From Paraburkholderia atlantica (GTDB lineage: Bacteria; Pseudomonadota; Gammaproteobacteria; Burkholderiales; Burkholderiaceae): a stretch of 64,000 nt of DNA. The position numbers were made by a program, and so were the translations under genes. Location: the NCBI RefSeq assembly GCF_009362785.1, contig NZ_WHNQ01000011.1:62001-126000 (forward strand), read 5' to 3'. Shown here one piece after another: positions 1 through 8,644 of the stretch (its first letter is position 1; the number at the start of each line of letters is the position of its first letter). The notes under the pieces were generated by a model, which saw only the letters and a list, made by a program, of their open reading frames with translations, was not told where the DNA came from and did not search any database.

Positions 1-1797
1 CAGCACCTCTTCGTCGGTGGACGGCGCGCCGCTCGGCGTCTTCTTGATGACCGGCAGTTCGAGCTTCTCGAAGAAAATCTGCCCGATCTGCTTCGGCGAG
101 CCGAGGTTGAATTCGCCGCCGGCCAGTTCGTACGCGTTGCCTTCGAGCTCGATCAGACGGGTGGCGATTTCGCTGCTCTGCTGACGCAGTTTCTCCGCGT
201 CGATCAGCACGCCAGTGCGCTCCATCTTGCGCAGTACGCGCGAAGTCGGCACTTCGATCTCGCGATAGACGTGGTCGAGCGACTTCTCCACGGCGATCTG
301 CGGATACAAGGCCTGATGCAAACGCAGCGTGATGTCTGCGTCTTCGGCCGCATACTCGGCGGCTTTGTCGAGCGCGACTTCGTCGAAGCCGATCTGCTGC
401 GCGCCCTTGCCCGCAACCTCCTCATACTTGATCGTCTTCACGCCGAGATGACGCAACGCGAGGCTGTCCATGTCGTGCGTGCGGTGCGATTCGAGCACGT
501 ACGATTCGAGCAGCGTGTCATGCTCGACGCCGCGCATTTCGATGCCGTAATTGGCGAGCACCTGTTCGTCGTACTTCAGATGCTGGCCGACCTTCTTGTG
601 GTCCGCGCTTTCGAGCCAGGGCTTGAGTTTCGCGAGCACTTCGTCGCGCGGCAGCTGCACCGGCGCGTCGGGGCCGCGATGCGCGAGCGGCAAATACGCG
701 GCACGGCCCGCTTCGACCGACAGCGACAAGCCGACGATCTGCGCGACCATCGGATCGAGCGACGTGGTTTCGGAATCGAACGAGGTGAGCTCGGCCGCAT
801 TGATCTTGTCGAGCCACGCGTCGAGCTGCTCCCATGTTTGCACGGTCTCGTAGTGGCGCTCGTGATCGACGGACAGCGCGGGAGGCACGTCGGTTTCCGG
901 ACCTTCGACCGCATCGGCAATTTCGACTTCGCGCAGCCACGTCTTGAAGCCGTGTCGCGTGAACAAATCTCGCAATTCTTCGCGCGACTCGGGAAGGCTC
1001 GGCAAGCTTTCTTCGATCGACACGATGTGCCCGGTCAGATCGCAATGACGCTCGACAGTGACGAGCTTGCGCGCCATCGGCAAGAAGTCCAGCGCGCGGC
1101 GCAGGTTGTCGCCGACCGCGCCCTTGATCTCGCTCGCATGCTCGACGATGCCATCTAGCGACTCATATTGCGTCAGCCATTTGACCGCTGTTTTCGGACC
1201 GCATTTCTCGACGCCCGGCACGTTGTCGACGGTATCGCCGATCAGCGACAGATAATCGATGATGCGCTCCGGCGGCACGCCGAACTTCGCGACCACGCCG
1301 TCGCGGTCGAGAGTTTCGTTGGTCATCGTATTGACGAGAGTGACGCGGTTCGACACGAGCTGCGCGAGGTCCTTGTCGCCGGTCGATACGACCACGTTCA
1401 TGCCAAGCTTTTCTGCCTCGGTGCACAGCGTGCCGATCACGTCGTCCGCTTCGACGCGATCGATCATCAGCAGCGGCCAGCCGAGCGCGCGCACCGCGAC
1501 GTGAATCGGCTCGATCTGACGGGCAAGATCTTCCGGCATCGATGGACGGTTCGCCTTGTACTCCGGATACCAGTCGTCGCGAAACGTTTTGCCCTTGGCG
1601 TCGAACACGCACGCGCTATACTCTGCTGTGACTTCCTTGCGCATGCGCCGCAGCATGTTGATCATCCCATAGAGCGCACCCGTCGGGCCACCCTCGGGGC
1701 CGCGTAGATCAGGCATCGCATGGTAGGCCCGGTACAGATAACTCGAACCGTCGACCAACAGCAGGGTCTTACCTTCAAGGCTTCGTTCTTCAGGCAT
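1..1797 (-). CDS. polA: DNA polymerase I, N-terminal 599 residues (3' end outside window)
   Basis: DNA polymerase I fills gaps during repair and removes RNA primers. The visible 599 residues hold the 5'-3' exonuclease domain (about 1-290, including LLLVDGSSYLYRAYHA near the start and the H3TH part with LIGDTVDNVPGVEKCGPKTA). The 3'-5' proofreading domain follows (about 320-510); its metal ligands D341 and E343 are present in FDSETTSLD, so proofreading looks intact. The polymerase domain is only begun and the gene runs off the left edge. The start ATG (complement of 1795-1797) lies one base from the start codon of the divergent LOG gene, and no strong ribosome binding site is visible, so the exact start is less certain than the identity. 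Confidence 0.96.
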   Translation of the reverse strand, partial: MPEERSLEGKTLLLVDGSSYLYRAYHAMPDLRGPEGGPTGALYGMINMLRRMRKEVTAEYSACVFDAKGKTFRDDWYPEYKANRPSMPEDLARQIEPIHVAVRALGWPLLMIDRVEADDVIGTLCTEAEKLGMNVVVSTGDKDLAQLVSNRVTLVNTMTNETLDRDGVVAKFGVPPERIIDYLSLIGDTVDNVPGVEKCGPKTAVKWLTQYESLDGIVEHASEIKGAVGDNLRRALDFLPMARKLVTVERHCDLTGHIVSIEESLPSLPESREELRDLFTRHGFKTWLREVEIADAVEGPETDVPPALSVDHERHYETVQTWEQLDAWLDKINAAELTSFDSETTSLDPMVAQIVGLSLSVEAGRAAYLPLAHRGPDAPVQLPRDEVLAKLKPWLESADHKKVGQHLKYDEQVLANYGIEMRGVEHDTLLESYVLESHRTHDMDSLALRHLGVKTIKYEEVAGKGAQQIGFDEVALDKAAEYAAEDADITLRLHQALYPQIAVEKSLDHVYREIEVPTSRVLRKMERTGVLIDAEKLRQQSSEIATRLIELEGNAYELAGGEFNLGSPKQIGQIFFEKLELPVIKKTPSGAPSTDEEVL

Positions 1798-1798
1798 T

Positions 1799-2542
1799 AT
1801 GACTAAGAGAAAAGTGATTCCGAGTCTGCGATCGCTCGCAGATCAAGAGCGCGCAACGGCCAAAAAAGCCCGCGCATCGTGGCAGATGTTCACGATTATG
1901 GCAGAGTTTATCGAGGCGACCGAGTACCTGTCGGAGATTCGCCCGGCGGTCAGCATCTACGGTTCGGCGCGCCTGAAACCGAACTCGCCGTACTACAAAC
2001 TCGCCACGCAGATCGCGCGCAAATTGTCGGACGCAGGCTTCGCGGTGATCTCTGGCGGCGGCCCCGGCATCATGGAAGCGGCCAACAAGGGCGCGCATGC
2101 GGGCAAGGCGCCGTCGGTCGGTCTGAACATCGAGTTGCCGCACGAGCAGTCGGGCAATCAATGGCAAGACATCTCATTGCGCTTCCGCCATTTCTTCACG
2201 CGCAAGGTCACGTTCGTGAAGAATTCGGACGCGGTGATCGTGATGCCCGGCGGCTTCGGCACGCTCGACGAACTGGCCGAAGTGCTGACGCTGATCCAGA
2301 CCAAGAAGTCACGCCACGTGCCGATCATTCTGGTCGGCGCCGAGTTCTGGGAGGGTCTGCTCGCGTGGTTCAAGAGTTCGCTGATCCCGATGGGTTTGAT
2401 CAATCCGACCGACATCGATCTGATGCAGGTGATCGACAATCCGGATCAGGTGCTCGAAGCGGTGCTCAAGTTCTACGAAGATCGCGAGGAAGGCGAAGCG
2501 CATCCGGTCAAGTCGGACGAAGACCGGATGTTCTACCTGTGA
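1799..2542 (+). CDS. LOG family protein (nucleoside 5'-monophosphate phosphoribohydrolase-like)
   Basis: A 247-residue Rossmann-fold protein of the LOG/YgdH group. Family members cleave the N-glycosidic bond of nucleoside or cytokinin monophosphates; older annotations call them lysine decarboxylases, which is misleading. The phosphate-binding GGGPGIMEAANKGA (about residues 84-97) and the hallmark PGGFGTLDE (about 144-152) are both intact. The first 45 residues form a charged helical extension before the core. It is divergent from polA with a single base between the two start codons, so its promoter must lie inside polA. A rho-independent terminator follows at 2617-2648. Substrate unknown. Confidence 0.9.
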   Translation: MTKRKVIPSLRSLADQERATAKKARASWQMFTIMAEFIEATEYLSEIRPAVSIYGSARLKPNSPYYKLATQIARKLSDAGFAVISGGGPGIMEAANKGAHAGKAPSVGLNIELPHEQSGNQWQDISLRFRHFFTRKVTFVKNSDAVIVMPGGFGTLDELAEVLTLIQTKKSRHVPIILVGAEFWEGLLAWFKSSLIPMGLINPTDIDLMQVIDNPDQVLEAVLKFYEDREEGEAHPVKSDEDRMFYL

Positions 2543-2616
2543 TCGCATGACGCTGCGCGCCTCGCATTACGCGTAGCACGATGCATGCATTGCGCACACA
2601 TCAAGTCGCGCACATG

Positions 2617-2648
2617 GCGGGCAGCCTTCGGGCTGCCCGCTTTCGTTT
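2617..2648 (+). terminator. Rho-independent terminator after the LOG gene
   Basis: Perfect 10-bp stem GCGGGCAGCC / GGCTGCCCGC (2617-2626 and 2631-2640) around a TTCG tetraloop, followed by TTTCGTTT. Orientation fits the plus-strand gene ending at 2542. Confidence 0.88.
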
Positions 2649-2702
2649 GGCAGGCATGCCCTTCGGCGCTAACGTGCCCAGCTTGTACTCGAAGCTCGCG
2701 AT

Positions 2703-3030
2703 ATGAACAGCGAACTCACCTCGCCCGAAGCTGCGCTCGCACCCACGCCGACGTTGCGTGAGATCTTCGGCGGCTTTCTCGGCCTCGGCCTCATTTCATT
2801 CGGCGGCGCGTTGCCGCTCGCGCGCCGCGCACTCGTCGAGCAACGCCGTTGGCTGACCAGTGACGAATTCGCCGACCTGCTCGGCCTCTGTCAATTTCTG
2901 CCCGGCGGCGATAGCGTGGGCGGCTACCGCGTTCACGGCCGTGATGGCGACGAAGACGCGGATTCATCCGTTGTGGCTGCTGGCCGCCGGAAGAAGCCTG
3001 ATCGGGTTGACCGGGATCTGGCAAGGGTGA
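2703..3030 (+). pseudogene. chrA: chrA chromate transporter remnant with internal deletion
   Basis: The first about 60 codons from the ATG at 2703 read as the N-terminus of a ChrA-type chromate transporter (FGGFLGLGLISFGGALPLA, then RRWLTSDEFADLLGLCQFLPGG). Right after LPGG the frame changes. From about 2911 another frame reads a ChrA-like C-terminal end with IHPLWLLAAGRSLIGLTGIW, ending at the TGA at 3028-3030. A full ChrA has roughly 400 residues, so some 300 residues from the middle are missing. The simplest reading is one internal deletion that also broke the frame. The original frame stays open to 3125 but its tail resembles nothing. The product cannot be a working transporter. Confidence 0.85.
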
Positions 3031-3118
3031 GCCGGCGAGCATCGCCTCGACACCTGGTGAAACCGATCGATCAGGAAGACTACCCTCGCCCTGGCTGTTT
3101 ATCGCACCTCGTCCTGAG

Positions 3119-4651
3119 TTACTGAAACGCGACTTCCGCGAAACTCCGCAGCTTGCGGCTATGCAAGCGATGCAGCCCGTTCATCCGCAGCAGTTCCATT
3201 GCCTTCACACCGATCTGCAGATGCTGATCGACCTGCGCGCGATAGAACTGATCGGCCATACCCGGTAGTTTCAGTTCACCGTGCAGTGGCTTGTCCGACA
3301 CGCACAGCAATGTGCCGTAAGGCACGCGGAAGCGAAAGCCGTTCGCGGCGATCGTCGCGCTTTCCATATCGAGCGCGATCGCGCGGCTCTGCGACAACCG
3401 CTGCACCGGCTCGCGATGATCGCGCAGCTCCCAGTTGCGATTGTCGACGCTCGCCACGGTGCCTGTGCGCATCACACGCTTCAGCTCGACGCCATCGAGC
3501 TGCGTGACCTGCGCGACCGCACGCTCGAGCGCGACCTGCACTTCGGCGAGCGCCGGAATCGGCACCCACAGCGGCAGATCGTCATCGAGCACATGATCTT
3601 CGCGCACATAGCCGTGCGCGAGCACGTAGTCGCCGAGACGCTGCGTGTTGCGCAGCCCCGCGCAATGGCCGAGCATGATCCATGCGTGCGGACGCAGCAC
3701 CGCGATGTGATCGGTGATGGTCTTCGCATTCGACGGCCCGACCCCGATGTTGACCATCGTGATGCCACTGCCGTCCGCGCGTTTGAGGTGATACGCGGGC
3801 ATCTGCGGCAGACGCGGCGGCGGTGTGCCCTCCTGCGCCTGCTCGCCGAGATTCTCGTTGTAGGTGATGACGTCGCCGGGTTCGACGAACGACGTGTATT
3901 CGCTGCGATAGGCTCGCAACTCCGCGTCGTCGGTTCGGGCCATCATCGCGCGGCCGAGCTTTACGAATTCGTCGATATAGAACTGGTAGTTCGTGTACAG
4001 CACGTAGTTCTGCACATGCGTCGGCGAGGTTGCGGTGTAGTGCTTCAGCCGATGCAGCGAAAAATCGACGCGCGCCGCCGTAAACAATGCGAGCGGATGC
4101 GGCTCGCCCGGCAGCGGCTCGTACGTGCCGTTGACGATGCGGTCGTCGAGCAGCGCGAGATCCGGCGTATCGAAGATGTCGCGCATCAGGAACAGGCGCT
4201 CGCGGTCCAGATCGCCTTCGAGGTGGATGCCCTCGGCGAATGCGAAATGAATTGGAATCGGCTGGTCAGACACGCCGACCTCGATCTGCACGTGATGGTT
4301 CTTCGCCAGCAGCCGCAGTTGCTCGCGATAGTAGTTACCGAACAGGTCGGGCCGCGTGACGGTCGTCTCGAACACGCCCGGCCCCGCGACGAACCCGTAC
4401 GAGCGGCGCGAATCGACGTGCGTGTTGACCTCGGTACGCACGCGCACGAACGGATAGCAGGCGCGCACACGATGGTCGAACTGCTCGTTGCGGCGATAGC
4501 GCGCGAACGCATCGCGCAGGAACGACGTGTTCGCCTCGTAGATCGCGGCGAGGCGGGTGACGGCTGCGGCCGCGTCGTCGAAGCCTTCGGTCGGGAAGCT
4601 GTTGGCGGGAGTCTGCACCATGCGCTGATTGATATCGTTGTTCATCATCAT
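3119..4651 (-). CDS. amn: AMP nucleosidase
   Basis: AMP nucleosidase hydrolyses AMP to adenine and ribose-5-phosphate, tuning the adenylate pool. The 510 residues match the full-length bacterial enzyme: an N-terminal regulatory domain (about 1-200, with RACYPFVRVRTEVNTHVDSR) and a C-terminal phosphorylase-fold domain. The latter contains ITMVNIGVGPSNAKTITDHI (about residues 295-314), MLGHCAGLRNTQRLGDYVLA and ALDMESATIAANGFRFRVPY. The start with three Met codons (MMMNND) leaves a few residues of doubt. It stands alone, convergent with the dead chrA remnant and divergent from the next gene. Confidence 0.95.
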   Translation of the reverse strand: MMMNNDINQRMVQTPANSFPTEGFDDAAAAVTRLAAIYEANTSFLRDAFARYRRNEQFDHRVRACYPFVRVRTEVNTHVDSRRSYGFVAGPGVFETTVTRPDLFGNYYREQLRLLAKNHHVQIEVGVSDQPIPIHFAFAEGIHLEGDLDRERLFLMRDIFDTPDLALLDDRIVNGTYEPLPGEPHPLALFTAARVDFSLHRLKHYTATSPTHVQNYVLYTNYQFYIDEFVKLGRAMMARTDDAELRAYRSEYTSFVEPGDVITYNENLGEQAQEGTPPPRLPQMPAYHLKRADGSGITMVNIGVGPSNAKTITDHIAVLRPHAWIMLGHCAGLRNTQRLGDYVLAHGYVREDHVLDDDLPLWVPIPALAEVQVALERAVAQVTQLDGVELKRVMRTGTVASVDNRNWELRDHREPVQRLSQSRAIALDMESATIAANGFRFRVPYGTLLCVSDKPLHGELKLPGMADQFYRAQVDQHLQIGVKAMELLRMNGLHRLHSRKLRSFAEVAFQ

Positions 4652-4836
4652 CGTTCACCCTTTTTGATGAGACGACATTACCACGGAACCCGCTGTTGCC
4701 AAATGTCGGCGGCGACGCTTGCAACAGCGCTGGCGAGAACGCGCGCGCGTTGCGCGAAAGCGGCGCAAAATAAGGCTTGGCGCCCGTACGCCAGACCGGA
4801 TTTGCTAGAATCTGGGCACCCCATTGGAGAATCACC

Positions 4837-5235
4837 ATGAAGCCGCTCCTTCCCATCGCTGTTGCGCTGGCTCTCGCCTTCGGCAACGCCGCGATGGCTG
4901 CCCAGCCCGTCGACGAACCGCCGCCCGCCGGCGTGCCCCAGTCCGCCAATGAACGGGCCGGTCTGCCGGACCTTGCCAAGATCAATCGTCCAGCCGCAGA
5001 GGTCAGCTCGAAGGTCGACATCAACAACGTGCCGCGCACGCCGAGCTTTCACGAAGTCAGCCCGAACGGCACCGAAATCACTGAATTCCGCGACAAGGGC
5101 AAGCCGGTCGAAATCAACGTGCAATCGAATTTCGGCACCCGCTACCAGATGAGCGCGTCGCCCGACACGTCGCCCACCGTTCACGACAGCGGCAAGCCCA
5201 GCACCCGCCTGCCGTCGGTGAATCTCCGCTATTAA
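4837..5235 (+). CDS. DUF2782-like periplasmic protein
   Basis: A 132-residue exported protein. The start at 4837 is chosen over an upstream in-frame ATG at 4777 because GGAGA lies 6 bases before it and because it opens a clean signal peptide (KPLLPIAVALALAFGNAAMA, cleavage after AMA). The mature part has a Pro-rich linker and then TEITEFRDKGKPVEINVQ, which resembles the DUF2782 core (I-T-E-Y/F-R plus short strands). In other proteobacteria DUF2782 proteins sit next to thrB and polA, and here thrB follows 213 bp downstream. Function unknown; the family assignment is from pattern memory. Confidence 0.72.
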   Translation: MKPLLPIAVALALAFGNAAMAAQPVDEPPPAGVPQSANERAGLPDLAKINRPAAEVSSKVDINNVPRTPSFHEVSPNGTEITEFRDKGKPVEINVQSNFGTRYQMSASPDTSPTVHDSGKPSTRLPSVNLRY

Positions 5236-5448
5236 TCGTTACGAAAGCGGCGCGCCGGCAACGGCGGCCGCGGTGTGGTCGTGGCCCGGTTACACCCGAT
5301 CGCGGCCGCTGCGCGATGAACTTGCACTGAATGCGGCGACGCGTACACTTCGCCGTTCCGCACTCGTCGCCGCTCCGTCACATTCGTTTGTCTCACCTCG
5401 CACTGGCCGCACCGCGCCAGCCCGAACAACCTGATCCGACGTTTCCGC

Positions 5449-6444
5449 ATGGCCGTCTTCACCGCTGTCAACGAATCCCAACTCGCAGAATGGATGAGTC
5501 ACTACGATCTCGGCGATGTCGTCGAGTTTCGCGGCATTTCGTCCGGCATTGAAAACAGCAACTTCTTTCTGACGACGACGCGCGGCGAATACGTGCTGAC
5601 CATTTTCGAGAAGCTGACAGCTGAACAACTGCCGTTCTATCTGGACCTGATGCGGCATCTTGCCGCGCATCGCGTGCCGGTACCGGACCCGATGCCGCGC
5701 CTCGACGGCGCGCTGTTCGGCATGCTGCTCGGCAAACCCGCGACCATCGTGACGAAGCTCGAAGGCGCCCCCGAACTCGCGCCGGGCGTCGAGCACTGCG
5801 CCGAGGTCGGCCACATGCTCGCGCGCATGCACCTGGCGGGCCGCGACTATCCGCGTTATCAGCCGAACCTGCGCAGCCTGCCGTGGTGGCGCGAAACGGT
5901 GCCGACGATCCTGCCGTATCTGGAAGGCGAGCAGCGCGATCTGCTGGCGTCCGAGCTTGCGCATCAGGAAGCGTTCTTCGCCTCCGCCGATTACGCGGCG
6001 ATGCCCTCTGGTCCGTGCCACGCCGACCTGTTCCGCGACAACGCGATGTTCGCGCACGCGGCGCCCGAGACCGGCCACGAAGTGCGGCTCGGTGGCTTCT
6101 TCGATTTCTATTTCGCCGGCTGCGACAAGTGGCTATTCGACGTCGCGGTGACGGTCAACGACTGGTGCGTCGACCTCGCAACGGGCAAGCTCGACACCGA
6201 ACGCACCGAGGCGCTGTTGCGCGCGTATCAGACGGTGCGGCCGTTCACCGTCGAGGAAAACCATCACTGGGGCGACATGCTGCGCGCTGGTGCATACCGT
6301 TTCTGGGTCTCGCGCCTGTATGATTTTCATTTGCCGCGCGCGGCCGAACTGCTGAAGCCGCACGACCCCGGTCATTTCGAACGCATTCTGCGCGAGCGCC
6401 TGCTGGGCGTCGCAAATCCAGGCATCCATACCCCATGCAACTGA
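5449..6444 (+). CDS. thrB: Homoserine kinase (choline-kinase-like type)
   Basis: Phosphorylates L-homoserine in threonine biosynthesis. The 331 residues begin MAVFTAVNESQLAEWM, typical of the proteobacterial ThrB of the APH/choline kinase fold, which is unrelated to the GHMP-type ThrB of E. coli. The nucleotide-binding start (ISSGIENSNFFLTT, about 26-39) and the Brenner motif GPCHADLFRDNAMF (about 188-201) with catalytic Asp are present. A DFYFAGCDKWLFDVA metal-binding segment follows. The gene overlaps the next one by 10 bp, indicating translational coupling. Confidence 0.94.
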   Translation: MAVFTAVNESQLAEWMSHYDLGDVVEFRGISSGIENSNFFLTTTRGEYVLTIFEKLTAEQLPFYLDLMRHLAAHRVPVPDPMPRLDGALFGMLLGKPATIVTKLEGAPELAPGVEHCAEVGHMLARMHLAGRDYPRYQPNLRSLPWWRETVPTILPYLEGEQRDLLASELAHQEAFFASADYAAMPSGPCHADLFRDNAMFAHAAPETGHEVRLGGFFDFYFAGCDKWLFDVAVTVNDWCVDLATGKLDTERTEALLRAYQTVRPFTVEENHHWGDMLRAGAYRFWVSRLYDFHLPRAAELLKPHDPGHFERILRERLLGVANPGIHTPCN

Positions 6445-7241
6445 TCGAAGTTCCCGCGAAAACCGGCTACGTGTGGTTCCGCCAGGGCATCTGGCTGTTC
6501 CGCAAGAATCCGCTCGCCTTCCTGACGCTGTTCTTCACCTATTTGCTGGTGATGACGCTCGTATCGCAGATTCCAGTGGTCGGCGGCGTGTTGCCGCTGT
6601 TGTTCATTCCGGGCGTCGCGGTCGGCTTCATGGCCGCGTGTCGCAACACGATCGCGGGCAAACCGGTGTTTCCGACCATCCTCGTCGACGGATTTCATTC
6701 GTATGGCCCGGTGGTCGCGCGGCGGTTGCTAGCGCTCGGCGCGCTGTATGTAGTCGCGATGGCGCTCGTGCTGGCCGGCTCAGCGCTCGCCGACGGCGGC
6801 ATGCTGCTGAAGGTGATGCTCGGCAACGCGTCGATGGATGAAAACGCAATCGCCAACAGCAATATCCCGCTCGCGGTGATCACCGCGCTCGCGTTCTATG
6901 TGCCGGTCGCGATGCTGTTCTGGTTCTCGCCGATCCTCGCCGCCTGGCACGACGTGCCGCCCGTCAAGGCGATGTTCTTCAGCGTCGTCAGTTGCTGGCG
7001 CAATCGCGGCGCTTTCATCGTGTTCGCGGCGCTGTGGTTCGCAGTCGCAACAGTCGTGTCGATCGGCCTGTCCGCGCTGATGCAGGCGCTCGGCGCGGCC
7101 GACTTCGCGTTCGCGATCCTGATGCCCGCGACGATGATCGTCACGACCATGCTGTACTGCTCGTTCTACGCGACCTATCGCGGCTGCTTCGGCGTGCAGA
7201 CGCCGCAAACGCCGGATCTGCCGACCACGCCGGCAGCCTGA
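6435..7241 (+). CDS. BPSS1780-type inner-membrane protein
   Basis: A 268-residue polytopic membrane protein with about six hydrophobic segments (for example PLAFLTLFFTYLLVMTLV, LLALGALYVVAMALVLAG and AFIVFAALWFAVATVVSIGL). The N-terminal VPAKTGYVWFRQGIWLFRKNPLAF is characteristic of the family named after BPSS1780 of Burkholderia pseudomallei, also known in other beta-proteobacteria directly after thrB. No catalytic motif is visible and its role is unknown. The start codon lies inside the end of thrB, so both genes are probably one transcript. Confidence 0.85.
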   Translation: MQLIEVPAKTGYVWFRQGIWLFRKNPLAFLTLFFTYLLVMTLVSQIPVVGGVLPLLFIPGVAVGFMAACRNTIAGKPVFPTILVDGFHSYGPVVARRLLALGALYVVAMALVLAGSALADGGMLLKVMLGNASMDENAIANSNIPLAVITALAFYVPVAMLFWFSPILAAWHDVPPVKAMFFSVVSCWRNRGAFIVFAALWFAVATVVSIGLSALMQALGAADFAFAILMPATMIVTTMLYCSFYATYRGCFGVQTPQTPDLPTTPAA

Positions 7242-7253
7242 TCCGTCGCTCCC

Positions 7254-7280
7254 GCGCGGGTGCCGTCCTGGCGCCCGCGC
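7254..7280. terminator. GC-rich hairpin after the thrB operon
   Basis: An 11-bp stem (7254-7264 with 7270-7280, one G-U pair) and a 5-base loop start 12 bases past the stop of the membrane-protein gene. No T-run follows, so termination is possible but not shown. Confidence 0.4.
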
Positions 7281-7374
7281 ATTGCGTGTACCGCGCGCAT
7301 CTTCCCGACGTCTCCGTCGAAACACTTCTCCCAACGCCCGGCATCCTGAATCGATTTGCGGCACAATGGTTTGT

Positions 7375-7393
7375 GTGCAATCCATTTGCACGC
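7375..7393. promoter_or_regulatory. Putative OhrR operator upstream of ohrR
   Basis: Inverted repeat GTGCAA-TCCAT-TTGCAC (7375-7391) 25-40 bp before the ohrR start. The string CATTTGCACGC recurs in front of ohr at 7912, and TTTGTGT also occurs in both leaders, as expected for one repressor controlling both genes. Confidence 0.6.
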
Positions 7394-7415
7394 TCTTTTT
7401 TTGCCGAGGTGGATC

Positions 7416-7868
7416 ATGACCCAGCGCCCCGCTCTCCCCTTCACGCTCGACGAGCAACTGTGCTTCGCGCTCTACTCGACCTCGCTCGCGATGACGAAAG
7501 CGTATAAGCCGCTGCTCGACAAGCTCGGACTCACGTATCCACAGTATCTGGCGATGCTCGTGCTGTGGGAAACCGACGACGTCACCGTCAAGGACATGGC
7601 CACGCGTCTGAATCTCGATCCAGCGACGGTCACGCCACTGCTCAAGCGCCTCGAATTGCAAGGACTCGTCGAGCGCGCGCGCGGCACCGACGATGAGCGC
7701 CTCGTCTACATTCGCCTGACGGGCGCGGGCAAGGCGCTCAAGCGTCAGGCGCGCGACGTGCCCGGCGAGATCCTCTGCGCGACGCAGCAGTCGCCGGACT
7801 TCCTGCTGCGTCTGCGCGACGACCTCACACGCCTGCGCACGACGCTCAACGATTTCATGGACCAGTAG
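7416..7868 (+). CDS. ohrR: Organic hydroperoxide resistance regulator, MarR family
   Basis: A 150-residue winged-helix repressor that senses organic hydroperoxides by cysteine oxidation and controls ohr. The sensing cysteine lies at position 16 in LDEQLCFALYSTS, the signature of OhrR. A second Cys near position 122 (EILCATQQ) makes this the two-cysteine, intersubunit-disulfide type. The recognition helix region reads LNLDPATVTPLLKRLELQGL and the wing carries DERLVYIRLT. The start at 7416 is preferred over an upstream in-frame start at 7356 because it gives the family N-terminus MTQRPALPFTLDEQ. The target ohr follows 171 bp downstream in the same direction. Confidence 0.93.
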   Translation: MTQRPALPFTLDEQLCFALYSTSLAMTKAYKPLLDKLGLTYPQYLAMLVLWETDDVTVKDMATRLNLDPATVTPLLKRLELQGLVERARGTDDERLVYIRLTGAGKALKRQARDVPGEILCATQQSPDFLLRLRDDLTRLRTTLNDFMDQ

Positions 7869-7911
7869 TGCGGTAACTGAAACAGACTAGTTCCGGTTCC
7901 ACCGCAAAATT

Positions 7912-7927
7912 CATTTGCACGCAAATG
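7912..7927. promoter_or_regulatory. Putative OhrR operator upstream of ohr
   Basis: Palindrome CATTTGCACGCAAATG (7-bp arms around AC) in the ohrR-ohr intergenic region, followed by TTTGTGTACTAT, a plausible -10 region. It shares CATTTGCACGC with the ohrR leader. Confidence 0.65.
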
Positions 7928-8039
7928 ATTTGTGTACTATCTTACTCACATGCCGCTTCGCTAGCACTTCGCCAGACCGGCGAACCGGCAGCCAGCGGCA
8001 AACATGCCAACCCTGACACCCAAGACAAGGAGCTGCACC

Positions 8040-8459
8040 ATGAACATCCTCTACAAGGCAAGCGCAACGAGCACCGGTGGCCGCGACGGCCGCGCCGTAT
8101 CGTCGGACAATGCATTGGACGTGAAGCTGGCCGCGCCGCGTGAGCTCGGCGGAAATGGCGCCGCAGGGACGAATCCTGAACAGCTGTTTGCGGCCGGCTA
8201 CTCGGCCTGTTTCCTGAGCGCCATGAAGTTCGTCGCCGGCCAGCGCAAGCAGGTCCTGCCGGCCGACACGCAGGTTTCCGCCGACGTCGGCATCGGTCCG
8301 AACGACAAGGGCGGCTTCGCACTCGACATCGATCTGCGTATCTCGCTGCCTGGCCTCGCTGCGGACGCAGCGAAGGAACTCGTCGACGCGGCGCACCAGG
8401 TCTGCCCGTACTCGAACGCCACGCGTAACAACGTCGCGGTTCGTCTGCACGTCGCTTGA
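8040..8459 (+). CDS. ohr: Organic hydroperoxide reductase
   Basis: Ohr detoxifies organic and fatty-acid hydroperoxides with a reactive cysteine pair, reduced by lipoylated proteins. The 139 residues show both cysteines in context: AAGYSACFLSAMKF (about residue 60) and AHQVCPYSNATRNN (about residue 124), plus the NPEQLFAAGY signature of the OsmC/Ohr fold. The ATG at 8040 has AAGGAG 8 bases upstream and gives the usual MNILYKASATSTGGRDG; an earlier in-frame ATG at 8004 lacks this support. It pairs with ohrR and a palindromic operator. Confidence 0.95.
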   Translation: MNILYKASATSTGGRDGRAVSSDNALDVKLAAPRELGGNGAAGTNPEQLFAAGYSACFLSAMKFVAGQRKQVLPADTQVSADVGIGPNDKGGFALDIDLRISLPGLAADAAKELVDAAHQVCPYSNATRNNVAVRLHVA

Positions 8460-8644
8460 GGTTGAGGTCGGCGGTTGCGCCGATCGGCAATGCCCACGAA
8501 GAACCGCTGACGGCGCATTACCCGGCGCCGTCGCGACCAGCGCCCGCACCCTGCACAATAGGGACGGGCGTTGACCATTTTGGCGCGCGGCACGCAAACT
8601 GCGGTGCCGGACCTCGACCACCTTCATCTCGACCGCCCCTCCCG

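Noticed and set aside
2911..3125. Tail of the chrA frame considered as a new C-terminal domain
   Set aside because: The alternative frame clearly encodes a ChrA-like end, so the tail is a frame artefact after the deletion.
3281..4840. 519-codon open frame antisense to amn
   Set aside because: Fully overlaps AMP nucleosidase, whose motifs are clear; no ribosome binding site or family likeness.
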